A stretch of DNA of 64,000 nt, from contig CM073885.1 of the NCBI GenBank assembly GCA_037176705.1, positions 92,132,501-92,196,500 of the forward strand, read 5' to 3'. Shown piece by piece: positions 23,836 to 35,377 of the stretch. Each line of letters starts with the position of its first letter. Within the stretch, counting starts at the first letter, position 1. Origin of the DNA: Molossus alvarezi. Its lineage: Eukaryota > Chordata > Mammalia > Chiroptera > Molossidae. The notes below the pieces were generated by a model that saw only the letters and a program-made list of their open reading frames with translations, searched no databases and was not told where the DNA came from. Both the position numbers and the translations under genes were made by a program.

Positions 23836-24802
23836 ATTTAAAATTTTTCCATTAATTGCTAAAAAGCTAAACCCGTATAGTTCTATATAACTATATATTT
23901 GTTAAGATAGTATTGGTCAAATCAAGGGTATCTCTTTTCAGATGCAAAATATGATATTACTCCCCAGTGTCAGGGTGCTCATCCATTTACATAAGTAAAG
24001 TTGAGAGTTAAAACATTTTGTGAAATATTAGAAGTAATAACAATACTTTTAGGGCATCAGTAGTACTGAATATTTAATCCTCACATTGAAAATATATATT
24101 AGTGAAATATATTAATACTATATTAAAAGCTTTGAGTGAACACCTCCTACTGCTAAAGTATTATATTTGGTCATGACACATTAAAATCCTGACATTCATT
24201 TTTAACAAGGACACCTGGGTCAAAGGTTCATAAATGACTAAGATATTTCACCAGCTATGTCTATTAAATTCACAATTGTTTGTGCACATTTTAAATTTTC
24301 TATTTTAATCCTATCGGTTCATTTACTTAACTAGAGCTGAATTATAAAATGAGACAGGAAAATTTTTTCATGCCTTGGCTGTTCTGAGAGTACTAGCTTC
24401 AAATGCCACAAAATCAATTATGAGCCAATTCTATACCAATATACCAACAGAACCATTCTTAAGCATTCTGAGAGCTGGACAGCTCACTTGAGCTGTGCAT
24501 GATTCATGATGATGATGTTATATGATGGGAAAGAATAAGCAGATCAGGAGAACACAGGCTTTTACAGTATATTAACACACGTGAAAATAATACAGTATTT
24601 TAACACCTGTAAATCAACCTTTACTATTGTATATGCCTTGTTAATAGATGTATTTATAACTCCAGATGCTGCATAAAACAATTGCCATGGACTTGTTAAT
24701 GGTAAGATGCATTTTAAAATTATTTTAGAAAAGCAAAACTTTAATTTGTGGGTTACTGAAAACCACCATTATGAACAGAAAAATGCCCAGATTTGTAATG
24801 AA

Positions 24803-24823
24803 ACACACACACACACACACACA
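24803..24823. repeat. (AC)n microsatellite
   Basis: About ten AC units in non-repetitive surroundings. Confidence 0.85.
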
Positions 24824-25009
24824 TCTATCCCCAGAAAATTGAAGCAGTGGAATAACAAAAGACTATTTCATGCAACACACATTATTTTGGCATCAATGCT
24901 CCAGTAATTCCTGATGTTTCTCCTGACAATAACTCAAAGTGTTGCAATAAAGACTGTGTGTTTGATTATTTGGATACCTGTCATGCATAACTGCGGGGCG
25001 GCTATAAAA

Positions 25010-25075
25010 AACAGGATTAATCAAAGTAGGATTATAATTTCCTGCAACACCTGTTTCGACCAGCTGCCTTTGATT
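25010..25075. promoter_or_regulatory. Candidate enhancer-like motif cluster
   Basis: Within 65 bp there are two GGATTA boxes (bicoid/OTX-class homeodomain type), two TCF/LEF-like sites facing each other (atcaaag and ctttgat) and two E-boxes (cacctg and cagctg). The DNA here is slightly less AT-rich than its surroundings and not a recognised repeat. This is motif matching only; such motifs are short and common. No evidence of conservation or function is available from the sequence itself. Confidence 0.2.
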
Positions 25076-26586
25076 GTAGATTCTATTCCTCTAGTTCTCC
25101 CAAATTACACAATAAAGCAATTTAGAAATCAATGGAGAGTCCAGTGTCACTGTGCCCGTATGGAAGTCAAACATTAGAGCAGAGGAACCTTTGAGCTACC
25201 TGATTTAATCTGTTTAGATTATTCCAGGAAGAGAAGAGCAAGCAGATAATATGTTAGAATACCCTAAAAAAGTTTCTGTGTTAACATTTTTATACCACTC
25301 CTTTTGTCTGTTTGTTTTAAATTCAATTTGACTTAAGAAGTAACGATCACTTGCGAGGTTCTGTAAGTATAGAGGTGAAGTGTGGGACACAGCTGCAGTC
25401 CTGAAGAAGCTGTTGGTGTTGCTGGGGAAACAACAGTTTAACAGACAAATGAAATATTCAAGTTCATATGTGCCTGGAAATGTCAGAGAGAACAGTGAGG
25501 GAGGAGGATAAGTAAGATTTCTTATGTGAAGAGCACACTGGGTTTGATGGACCGCACTGAAAAGGATGCAGTACCACAAGCATCTTTGGCTCCTGACATA
25601 TGGCATAATTGAGGATTCACTATCACAAATAATTTAAAGTGTATTAAAATATATTGAAGATCTCTGCCATGTGATCTGTGATGTGTTACATATAATTCAT
25701 TTCTCTGTGTGTGTGTATAAGAGAGAGAGAGAGGTGTATATGAAAGGGGCAGAGGTAATACCCATATATTTTAATTAAAAAAAGTTTACAGACCTCAACT
25801 TAATACTCTTTTAAATGCCATGATCTTTAAATGTCAATCTTCTATTTATCTTGTTTAGTGGTTTCTTTGAGTTTCATATCTTAATTTAATTTGGAAGTAA
25901 ACAAATATTCTCAAGTGCATAAACCTACTCCTCTGTTCTGAAATGAACCACATTTATAGTCTTCCCTATACCTTGAAATAGGGTCTAATATAATTAAGGC
26001 TCTTTTAATATGATAAAAATGCTAATTATCTAGTTAACAAAAACAATGATTGGCAAAGAGATACATACATTCAACCACTGAGCTAAGAAGGTTTTACTTT
26101 AGCTCATTAGATTAGTATTCAGTATAGCTCCTATAATAAAACTATCTCTCTTTTTTGTTTATTAGCCTCAAAGGATGAAAATGAAGAATTGTCCTTAGCA
26201 TAAATGCATTTAGAATTCTTATTTGCTCCCTATAGTCACAAGTACTGTAGACTATGAATTCAGTTTGTTGTGAATTGAAAACAGAGTAGCAGTTGAAAAT
26301 ATAATTTAGAATAAAATTGAAAAAACTCAAGTTTCAGCTCCCTTTATTTTTTAAAACTTAAATTGATAAGCTCTGGTTTGCTCACGTGGGAAAAAACAAA
26401 GAATTGGACTTGGGTCACTTTAGGGTTCCCTTAATTGTATAATGGTGAACTAAAAAATGGTAATGTTTTAAATCTTGCTGATAAATTAAAGCACAATAAT
26501 GTAGCTAGATGGCTATGTAAAATAAGTTTCCAGAGTAATATATAAAAGAAAGAAAATACATCATCATTTCATTCATATTTTCTCTT

Positions 26587-26760
26587 TTTTAAATATATTT
26601 TTATTAATTTTTTTAGAGAGAGAGAGATCGATCAGCTGCCTCCTGCATACACCCCGCTGGGGATCAAGCCCACAACCCGGGCATGTGCCCTGACCAGGAA
26701 TCGAACTGGGACTGCTGTCCATGGGATGATGCTCAATCACCTGAGCCACACTGACTAGAC
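26587..26760 (-). mobile_element. Ves-type SINE (subfamily B), minus strand
   Basis: Antisense body 'gcatgtgccctgaccagga' and head 'ctgagccacactgactagac'. It is shorter than the other B copies in the TC-rich part. An imperfect duplication of 'catattttctctttt' type flanks it (about 26574-26588 and 26761-26775). Confidence 0.88.
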
Positions 26761-27379
26761 CATATATTTTCTTTTATTCATATATTTGTCATATAGTGCT
26801 TGTATCCATTGTGTTTGGTACTACTAATAAAAATGACAAAGCACAGCACATTGATGCAAAATCACAGAGCTCAAATGAAGGATCTCAATAGTGATAGATA
26901 CATCTACTGATTTGCTCATTCCTCTATGCTCCAGAAAGTGTTCCTTCAAAGTTTCTCTGCTCTCAGGTTTCTTACCAAAATATGTACAAACTTCCTCTTA
27001 GCACTCTCAGCAAATCACATTTTCTCTCCAGGTCAGAGAAAATCAAAATCTGTAAGGCAAACATTTTCTCAAATTCTTAGCATTATCATGTTATGCTCAT
27101 GTAATAATTTATCTGTAATTTCCAGGTTTTTAAATTAAGTAGTATAGAATCACTTTTATATGTAAAAATATCTCTGATCATGGAAGAGATCAATCTTTGC
27201 AACCCTTGAAAATTTTAGATCCTGGTCATGGTAACTCTCTTCAATACATTATTTTCTGTCGGCTCCTTGTTTAAAATTTTTATTTCTTGAGTGAAAAAAC
27301 TGATAATATTAAATGGACCATTTAACCATATAATGATTTTATTTGAAAATCCCAAAAGCTGCAAAAGGAAAACAAGCAT
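26761..27379. other. No gene or repeat recognised
   Basis: AT-rich. The plus-strand frame at 26926-27138 has no recognisable motif. The right end may already be ancient L1M. Confidence 0.4.
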
Positions 27380-27572
27380 TGAGATAAGTGAAATAATATA
27401 TTAAAAGTGCTGAAAAAATATCATTCTGGAATTCTATATCTATTAAGCTCTCCTTTAGAAGTGAAGGTAAAATAAAGACATTCTCAGTTTAGCAAAGGCT
27501 GAGAGAATTTGTTATGCACAAACCTGTTGTACAAGAAATACTAAAGAAAGTCCCTTCTCCTGAAATAGTCTT
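27380..27572 (+). mobile_element. Ancient L1M fragment, sense
   Basis: Typical old L1M phrases on the plus strand: 'ggaattctatatctatta', 'gtgaaggtaaaataaaga', 'gagagaatttgttatgc' and 'gtacaagaaatactaaag'. They come from the part of the element upstream of the endonuclease. About 190 bp remain. A second copy of the same part is at 58.4 kb. Confidence 0.65.
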
Positions 27573-27589
27573 ATTTCAGATATCTGCAC

Positions 27590-27875
27590 AACTTCTTTTA
27601 AGTATTTTATCAAATGCCACCTTCTCACCAAGGCCATGCCTGGAAAGCCAATCTTATAAATTACAATATACAGCTTGTGTCATAGCCTGTGCCCCTTGCT
27701 TACATCATCGATGCCCTGTGTACTATCACCCTCTTCCATCTGGCATGCTGTATGCTTGTTGAATATCTCCCCAATCAGAATGTGAACTCTGGGAGGACAA
27801 GCATTTTGTCTGTTTTTCCCCCGACTTCTATACACCCAGGAGATGGGCTACACAGGATTTATAATCTATTTGTAT
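27590..27875 (+). mobile_element. L2 3'-end fragment, sense
   Basis: Plus-strand phrases of the LINE-2 3' end: 'atgccaccttctcaccaag', 'ccatctggcatgctgtatg', 'cagaatgtgaactctggg' and 'aagcattttgtctgttttt'. It lies directly behind an L1M fragment. Confidence 0.65.
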
Positions 27876-27989
27876 ATTTTGTGTATTATCTCTACATGTA
27901 TGAGTCGTGCACCGTAAACCATGGCACTCTCAAAAGGGTTATACTGGAGATAATTTAATGGTAGGGTTATCTATAGTGGATGAACCACT

Positions 27990-28360
27990 AAGGGATGGTG
28001 AGGCATCCAGATATTAGCAACATGGGAAGTGGTCACACCCATAGGGCTGAAGGGACAAAGGGAGAAAGTGGTGTAAATGGAGCAGTGTGGGAGTTAGAGT
28101 TATGGAGGGTCTGCCCAACCGGAGCCTTAGGGATTCACGGAGACCTGACGGGACAGGCCAGGGTGCAGATAAATATGCCAACCTCTTTCTTCTCTTTCCG
28201 CTGGTCTGATTTCCAGTGGTGACTTCCATTGGCAGAACCTACTCAGAAACGGCATATGGGTGTTAACAGTCCTTCTGATTATAGAAGAGGGAGGAGGATA
28301 GAGAATGAATGGGGGCGGGTGGCAAAAACACCCAAACTATTACTGTGTTTTTCCAGGGGG
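27990..28360. other. GC-richer stretch, unidentified old repeat or unique DNA
   Basis: It differs from its AT-rich surroundings. 'agccttagggattcacgg', 'ctgatttccagtggtgac' and 'ccattggcagaacctact' resemble an old mammalian interspersed repeat whose name I could not settle. Overlapping frames on both strands (27995-28222 plus, 28014-28229 minus, 28229-28477 plus) have no motif. No splice-flanked exon is evident. Confidence 0.35.
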
Positions 28361-28643
28361 TTAGAACTGGGCTTCTTGGCCAATTATGACATTGAAAAAA
28401 AAAAAAAAAAAAACTGTAGACATCCTGAATTTCTGATTTATGACTACAGTTTTAAAATAAATGGACCATGCTTTTAAAATATTATACATCTGAATGAAGA
28501 TTGATGGCTTCAAGGCAGCTGCCTTCCAAAACTTTCTACTGATTCTAACAGTCATCTCTCCTCTCACAATTTTAAAAAATTTCCTTTATTGCATTAAAAA
28601 CATTGTTTTTTTCATGTGAATGTTTTAAAAGTATTGACCTGGA

Positions 28644-28862
28644 GCCTGGCTGATGTGGCTCAGTGGTTGAGTGTCATCCCATGGACTAAGAGGTCTCAGT
28701 TCCATTCCCGGTCAGGGCACATGCCGGGGTTGTGGGCTTGATCCCCAGTGTGGGGCATGCAGGAGGCAGCTGATCGATGTTTCTCTCTCACATTGGTGTT
28801 TCTATCTCTCTCTCCCTTCCTCTCTCTCTGAAAAATCAATTTAAAAATATTTTTTTAAAAAC
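28644..28862 (+). mobile_element. Ves-type SINE (subfamily B)
   Basis: Complete plus-strand copy: 'gcctggctgatgtggctcag' A box, 'cccggtcagggcacatgcc' B-box region, 'gatcgatgtttctctctc' body and an A/T-rich tail. Confidence 0.92.
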
Positions 28863-28984
28863 AGTAAGGAAGAAACAGAAGATAAATATCAGCATTTCCA
28901 CAATTGGACTATAAAATCCAAAATCTGTGGAGTCTGGAAATATTTACGGTTCTGCCCTTTTTACATAATAAAGACAAAATCAGA

Positions 28985-29165
28985 CAGTACTGTAAGAGTT
29001 TTACATTTAGTATATACTTTAATTCCCACACTACTCTAAGGCACATAATCTCATTTATCATTATTTTACAGACAGGGAAACAGTTTTAGACAAAGTTTAG
29101 TCACATACCAAAATCATACACCTGAAAAGAGAAAAAAACATTCAACCCCAAATCTCTGTCCTTTT
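28985..29165 (-). mobile_element. MIR remnant, minus strand
   Basis: Antisense MIR phrases in order: 'aatctcatttatcattatt', 'ttttacagacagggaaaca', 'gtcacataccaaaatcat'. MIR is an ancient tRNA-derived SINE moved by L2 and shared by all mammals. Confidence 0.65.
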
Positions 29166-29484
29166 TATCTTTTTCATTATATAGTCAACATTATTTCTTA
29201 CCTCAGGAAGAGTGGTACAAAGAAGTTAATGCTTTCTTATAATAGAGACATAACATTTCACCTTTTAAAGGGTTGTTGGTTAAGCCACCAAGAGAACACA
29301 TATTCAATTAATTATCAGAACACAGCTTAATTATGTTATCTCATTAATGAGTTTCAAAAGGTTAATAAGGTACTTCTACTCGTTACCACCAAGAGACATT
29401 GAAATCAAAATACTGGTCAAAATTTAATGAATATGGAAACTGAAAATTTACATTAATATAAAGATACTTAAAAATGTTTACAGT

Positions 29485-29761
29485 TGTCTGCCCTGGCTGG
29501 TTTGGCTCAGTGGATAGAGCGTCAGCCCATGGACCAATGAGTCGCAGGTTCCATTCCAATTAAGGGCATGTACCTCGTTTGCAGTTTGTCCCTGGCCCTG
29601 TTTGGGGTTGCGCATGAGGCAACCAGTAGATAGGTCTCTCACGTTGATGTCTCTCTCTCTCTCTCTCTCCATCTGTTCCTCTCTCTTCCTCCCACTCTAT
29701 CTGAACAAAAATGGAAAAATATCCTCAGTTGAGGATTAAAAAAATAATAATAAGGTAAAAT
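29485..29761 (+). mobile_element. Ves-type SINE (subfamily A)
   Basis: Plus-strand copy, head 'gccctggctggtttggctc', an expanded (CT)n run near 29647-29669, and tail 'tcctcagttgaggat' that keeps the 5-bp inverted repeat. It is flanked by 'aaaatgtttacagt' (29471-29484) and 'aaaatgttcacagt' (29762-29775), one mismatch. Confidence 0.92.
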
Positions 29762-29940
29762 AAAATGTTCACAGTGCCCTGACCTATCAATATGCAGTGA
29801 ATTAAAAATGTAGTTATTTATTCTCTGGATGCTCTATTATCCCATGTAGTAGGACTATATAATATAAAGCAGTTTAATTATAAATAGAATGACCTTTTCT
29901 ACACGGGGCTTGGAGAATCAGTCTCATCACAGTATTTCTT

Positions 29941-31421
29941 TTTTTTTTTTTTTATGACTTTTTATTTATTTTTTTGTTACAGATATTTTACCTTTTTACC
30001 CCATTGGCACCCCTCACCCTACCCCCCCTCCACCCCATCCCCAGCTTAGTTGTACATGTCCATTGGTCATGCATACATGCATATAAGTTCTGTGGTTTAT
30101 CTCTTCCCACCCCCCCACCCCCCATCCCCTCTTCTGAGGGATGTCAGTCTGTGCCCTACTTCCATGTGTCTGGGTCTACTGTATTCCTCAGACTGTTATG
30201 TTCATTATATTCCGTATATAAGTGAGATCATGTGGTATTTGTCTTTTTCTGCTTGGCTTCTTTCACTTAGGATAATACTTTCCAGGTCCCTCCATGTCGT
30301 CTCAAAGGATAAGAGATCTTTCTTTCTTACCGCTGCATAGTACTCCGTTGTGTATATGTACCACAGCTTTTTTATCCATTCGTCTACTGGTGGACACTTG
30401 GGCTGTTTCCAGATCTTAGCTATTGTAAATAGTGCTGCTATGAACATGGGGGTACATATATTCTTCCTGATTGGTGTTTCAGGCTTCTTAGGGTATATTC
30501 CCAGCAGTGGGATCACTGGGTCAAATGGAAGTTCAATTTTTAATTTTTTGAGGTAGCACCATATTGTTTTCCATAGCGGCTGCACCAGTCTGCATTCCCA
30601 CCAGCAGTGTATTAGAGTCCCCTTTTCTTCACACCCTCGCCAACACTTGTTGTTTGATGATTTGTTGATGGCGGCCATTCTGACAGGTGTGAGGTGATAC
30701 CTCATTGTTGTTTTAATTTGCATCTCTCTGATGATTAGTGATATTGAGCATTTCTTCATATGTCTCTTGGCCATTTGTATGTCCTGTTTGGAGAGGTGTC
30801 TATTCAGCTCCTCTGCCCATTTTTTAATTGGGTTCTTTGTCTTCCTTTTGTGGAGTTGTAGGAGCACTCTATATATATTGGAAATTAACCCCTTATCTGA
30901 TACATCATTGGCAATGATGTTCTCCCATACAGTGGGTTGCCTTTGCATTTTGATGATTGTTTCTTTTGCTGTGCAGAAGCTTTTTAGTTTGATGTAGTCC
31001 CATGTGTTCATTTTCTCCTTTATTTCTGTTGCCTTAGGTGATGTATCAGTGAAAATTCTGCTCTGTATGATGTCCGAAATTTTGTTGCCTACATTTTCTT
31101 CTAGAATTTTTATGGATTCACGGGTCACATTTAAGTCTTTTATCCATTTTGAGTTTATTTTTGTGTATGGTGTAAGTTGATGGTCTAGTTTCATTTTTTT
31201 GCATGTAGCTGTCCAATTTTCCCAACACCATTTATTAAAGAGGCTGTCTTTACTCCACTGTATGCTCTTGCCACCTTTGTCAAATATTAATTGAGCGTAT
31301 TGCCTTGGGTCCATTTCTGGGTTTTCAGTTCTGTTCCACTGGTCTATATGCCTGTTCTTGTGCCAGTACCAGGCTGTTTTGGTTACAGTCGCTTTGTAGT
31401 ATAACCTGATATCTGGTATTG
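29941..31421 (-). mobile_element. Best-preserved L1, 5'-truncated, with 17-bp TSD
   Basis: The insertion lies between two identical copies of tcatcacagtatttctt (29924-29940 and 31422-31438). It starts with the T-run of the A-tail, then the 3'UTR with C-rich tracts at about 30001-30053 and 30106-30130. It continues through ORF2 up to the sequence for '[13 protein letters not shown]', where reverse transcription stopped. Nearly the whole C-terminal coding part is open in one frame. The perfect duplication and open frame make it the youngest L1 here. Minus-strand flank 'gat/aagaaa' at the nick is a relaxed version of the usual TT/AAAA endonuclease site. Confidence 0.95.
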
Positions 31422-31470
31422 TCATCACAGTATTTCTTATCTTTGCCACACGTACACACACACAACACAA
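30205..31470 (-). pseudogene. Partial L1 ORF2 C-terminus, 421 codons, fused to flank
   Basis: The longest open frame in the window. About 16 N-terminal residues ([16 protein letters not shown]) come from flanking DNA and the target duplication, not L1. From residue 17 it follows L1 ORF2p after the RT active site: thumb, connection and C-terminal domain. The cysteine motif '[18 protein letters not shown]' (C-x3-C-x7-H-x4-C) lies near residues 276-293. The frame ends at the normal ORF2 stop with 'MISLIYGI'. Endonuclease and the RT catalytic FADD block are absent, so the product could not copy DNA. The native start is missing; the ATG is fortuitous. Confidence 0.85.
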
Positions 31471-31581
31471 TAAAAGCTAATTTCCTAAAGTGATCACCCA
31501 TTTTACTAATTAACTTTGTTACAATGACTTTGACTATTTAAAAATATATACAATTTATCCTCAAGGTTGATGCTTTTTTCT

Positions 31582-31798
31582 TTTTTTAAATATGTTTTTG
31601 TTGATTTTTTTTTTTTTTTTTTAGAGGGAGGGGAAGGAAGAGAAAGAAAAATCGATGTGAGAGAGAAACATTGATCAGCTGTGTCCTGCATGCCCCCCAC
31701 TGGGGATCAAACCCAGGCATGTGCCCTGACCAGGAATCAAACCTGTACCTCTCAGTCCATAGGACGATGCTCAATCCGCTGAGCCACACAGGTTGGGC
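31582..31798 (-). mobile_element. Ves-type SINE (subfamily B), minus strand
   Basis: T-run of the tail (about 31603-31622), body with 'ccccccactggggatcaaac' and head ending 'gagccacacaggttgggc'. A clear duplication was not found. Confidence 0.9.
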
Positions 31799-32069
31799 AT
31801 TCTTTCCTTTTTAATGGATTAAATTTAAATTATAATTAATGTTTTTCCAAGTACCATAAATTTAATTTGGAAGTAACAAATTTACTTGTATTCCTTTGAA
31901 GGGAAGAATGAGTTGATTTTATTTAGTTAATCTATACTATTTTAAATATTTTTCTTTAAAATTTATTTTTGTCTATATGAATATCTTTATGACAAAATTG
32001 GGATCTCCAAAATCAATCATTATACAAGCAATATAACATTAAAATAACCATAGACAAGAAAACCACTTA

Positions 32070-32195
32070 ATTTAGAATCACATTTTAGTTCTCCTACTTG
32101 ACTTTAGACAAGTTGTAAAACATCCTGAGATTCAGCTTCCTTATCTATAAATTGATAAGATAATTTCTAGGCCTCTTTTACAAATACAGGGATAG
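32070..32195 (+). mobile_element. MIR remnant, sense
   Basis: Plus-strand MIR core: 'ctcctacttgactttagac', 'aagttgtaaaacatcctga', 'cagcttccttatctataa', 'gataagataatttctaggc'. Confidence 0.65.
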
Positions 32196-32214
32196 TTATT
32201 AGGGACATGGGTTT

Positions 32215-32400
32215 TTGTCTAAGAGAAACCAAGATATTCTAGACCTGTTTTAACTTAAGTAACTTCTAGCAAGTGACTTTACATACCTGTCTTAAGTCCT
32301 GGGTTCTTTCTTTGTGAAATATGCTTAATAATATTTCCTGTCACATGTTTTTTGAGGATGAAAGTTCACAATGTATATGAAGCATTTAAAATGGTCTGTG
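32215..32400 (+). mobile_element. Second MIR remnant, sense
   Basis: A second MIR-like unit directly behind the first: 'cttctagcaagtgactt', 'tgtgaaatatgcttaata', 'tttgaggatgaaagttcac', 'tatatgaagcatttaaa'. Its 3' end is the insertion site of the next Ves SINE. Two MIRs in the same orientation may be a chance neighbour pair or a duplication. Confidence 0.6.
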
Positions 32401-32603
32401 AGCCCAGCTGGTATGGCTCAGTGGCTAAGCATTGACCCATGCACCAAGAGGTCACCAGTTCGATTCCTGGTCAGGGCACATGCCCAGGTTGTGGGCCTGA
32501 TCCCCAGTGGGGGGCATGCAAGAGATGGTCAGTTGATGTTCTCTCTCATCAATGTTTCTATCTCTCTCTTCCTCTCTCTCTCAAAATAAATAAAGAAAAA
32601 AAA
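32401..32603 (+). mobile_element. Ves-type SINE (subfamily B) with TSD
   Basis: Full plus-strand copy: 'agcccagctggtatggctc' head, 'cccatgcaccaagaggtca', 'gttcgattcctggtcaggg' B-box region and A-rich tail. The 15-bp duplication ttaaaatggtctgtg (32386-32400) recurs with one change at 32604-32618. Confidence 0.94.
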
Positions 32604-32664
32604 TTAAAATGGTTTGTGAAACTTTAAAAAGTGTTTTAAAATGAAAATATAATGATTCCATCAC

Positions 32665-33325
32665 CTATGACTTTTTTTTTAAATTTCAGTTGATATTCAA
32701 TATTATTATATATTAGTTTCAGGTATACAGTATAGTGGTTAGACAATTACATACTTTACAAAGTGCTCCCCTATAATTCAAGAACCCACCTGGCCCCATA
32801 TAGTTATTATACTGTTATTGATTATATGTCCTATGCTGTACTTTACATCCCAATGACTATGTTGTAAATTCCAACCGGTATTTCTCAATCTCTTTATCTT
32901 TTTCAACCAGTCCCCCAACACCCCTCCTCTCTGGCAACCATCATTCTGTTCTCTGTATATATGAGTCTGTTTCTGTTTTGTTGGTTTGTTTATATTGTAC
33001 TTTAGATTCCACAAGGAAGTGAAATCTTACAGTATTTATGTTTTTCTGACTGACTGATTTCACTTAGCATAATGCCCTCTAGGTGCATTCATGCTGTTGC
33101 AAATGGTAAGATTTCATTTTTATGGCTGAGTAGTATTCAACTGTATATCATACCACAGTTTTTTTTATCCCCTCATCTATTCATGGGCACTTGGGTTACT
33201 TCCATATCTTGGCTATTGTAAATAATGCTGCAGTGAACATAGGGGTGTATATATCTTTTTGAATTAGTGTTTTGGGTTTCTTTGCATATATAACCAGAAG
33301 TGGAATTGCTAGGTCATAAGGCTTT
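32665..33325 (-). mobile_element. Old L1 3' part, minus strand
   Basis: Antisense 3'UTR of an older L1 type: 'ttagtttcaggtatacagt', 'ctctggcaaccatcattctg'. It is followed by the ORF2 end ('tatggctgagtagtattc', 'tggctattgtaaataatgc') and stops near 'aattgctaggtcataagg'. The same 3'UTR type recurs at 48.5 and 60.3 kb. Confidence 0.8.
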
Positions 33326-35377
33326 GTTTTTTCCTGTTCACAATATAAGATGAAGAAAAACAGAAATAATCATTCTTTCAGATAACCCAAACATAAGTAA
33401 AATTGCCAAGTTACATACAGGATAGATTAGGTTGGACAATTATATTTTTAGAAAGTGTGGCATTAATGGCACTCAAACCCTGATTTTTTTTTTAAGGTGG
33501 TAATAATGTTGATTAAATGCATTTTAATTGATAATTGACCAGGTTTTAATTTCCTACTTCCAAAGATTATATATTTGGAATTACTTTTAGCAAAATAATT
33601 TCATACAGACATGAGGAAAGCACTGGTAATAATAGCCATCTTTCGTGAAGCAGAATATTTAAGTAAATATCCAGGTTTCACCTTAACTAGTTGATTCTAG
33701 TGTTCTAGTATTCATCTCTCTGTTTATAGACAATAATGATATTAACCACAAATAATTCAGAAAAAGTAACTCACTTCCATGATACATGATAATTTCACTA
33801 TAAATTCTCTAGAAATTTTATTATGTCTTTTTATTCTAACTGCATTAACTGTTATTATACATGTAGGCTACATAATAACCGTGTGACTTTACAACATGTA
33901 TGTTATTTTTATCTATGATGTACATCCCTGAAAATATAAATAGCAATAAGCTAGTTTTGAGATTTATCATGGTTCTCGAGGCATGGTGATATATTTTGAC
34001 ACATAGCTATAAACTCATATATAAACATATGAATAAACATATATTGTTTCCATTAAATCATATTTACTACTAGTATATCTACAAAATATAACTGAATCTC
34101 TTCAATTTTCAAAGAAGAATTTTATAAGATTCACCTTTCTTTATAAAAGCAAAAATAATCACATTTTAGAAGTTTGATTCTGAGGGATTATAGCGTTTTG
34201 TTTGGCTTTACATTTAGATGAGCATCACCTTTATTATCATTTCTATTTATTTTGTTTATCAGTCAATATAACTTCTGGGAATCAGGCTTTCTCTAGTTTC
34301 TAGCCTCACTTTGCACATTAATATCAGGTTAATAAAGATGTTCACAAAACCCCAGTTCTAATTATCAGAACCACTGATTTCCTTGGAGGCTACCAAATTA
34401 TTTCCTTTATTTCTTCATTAAATATCATTATAGTTTTTCTAAACTCTAAATAGTATATTTAAAAGTATCTATACTTCATTTATTATTTCAAAATATTTAG
34501 AAGTGATATGTAGCATTTAATGATTTATCTTATTTCAAGACAGACTGAATATTTTAGTTAGAAGAATAATATATGAATCTAAGAATAATCCATACCTATG
34601 AAGACATTTAACATTTTAATATAAAGAAACATTGTACACTGAATGTTTTAAATATTGAAAGCTTAATGTTGGGAAAAATAATTCTTATTTGTAAACCCTA
34701 TTATTATTTGTTACTTCACCAAAATAATTCAATTGGTTATCTAAGAATACATCAACTCCATGATTCTTGATTATTAATATTGATTAAATTGGGTAACTTA
34801 AGCTAAAATGTATAGGCTATAGTTTTCTTTTAATATGTAAACACGATATAGTCCTTTCTTCTTTGACTAAAAAGAAACCCAGAATTCACTGGTAAAAGGA
34901 AACTACTCCTCATAATGATAATATCTCATTTCAAAAAGTATTTAATGTACAAGCAATTACATTTTTTATAATACCATAATAAATAATTTAGTTCAAATAT
35001 CTCTTTTTGGAGAATTTTTTAAAATAACTTCTACCATAATAATCAAGATATTATATTATATAGACATTCAAAAGTATATTAGAAGTTTGAAAATAATGTT
35101 TAATTCCTATACTGAGACCATATACCACACTTTAAATTTTACCAATTATTGTTAAGCTGGTGGTCGAAAACATAGATAAGGAAATTTGAAGATATCATTA
35201 TATATATAGATACGATTAGATATTTAAATAAATAATTTGGGGGAAATAAATATGACCATTTTGGTGAATCTATTTTAATATATATACTTTCTCTTTCTAA
35301 TTCTAATAAACAGATATTCATGAGTAGAAATCAATCATTGTGAATGGCAACTACAAATATTACTTTTGTTTTTTAAA
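33326..35377. other. AT-rich DNA without recognised features
   Basis: About 2 kb with no transposon, gene or RNA that I can recognise. The one minus-strand frame near 35139-35321 is compositional. It is probably ordinary unique or unrecognisably old sequence. Confidence 0.5.

Larger units (their letters stand above)
23836..26586. other. Single-copy-looking DNA; no gene
   Basis: The longest stretch in the left half without a recognisable transposon. No coding exon or RNA gene is visible; frames such as 25214-25606 (minus, 130 codons) have no recognisable domain. It contains an (AC)n tract at about 24803-24823, a GT/GA tract at about 25695-25733, and a motif cluster near 25010-25072 described separately. 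If a regulatory element of the host exists in this window, this is one likely place. Confidence 0.5.

Noticed and set aside
25214..25606. 130-codon minus-strand frame as an exon or gene
   Set aside because: No recognisable domain, no visible splice-flanked exon and no supporting neighbour; chance length is plausible.
30205..31470. 421-codon open frame as a host or domesticated gene
   Set aside because: It is L1 ORF2 C-terminus inside a target-site-duplicated L1. The first 16 residues are accidental flank and the catalytic domains are absent.
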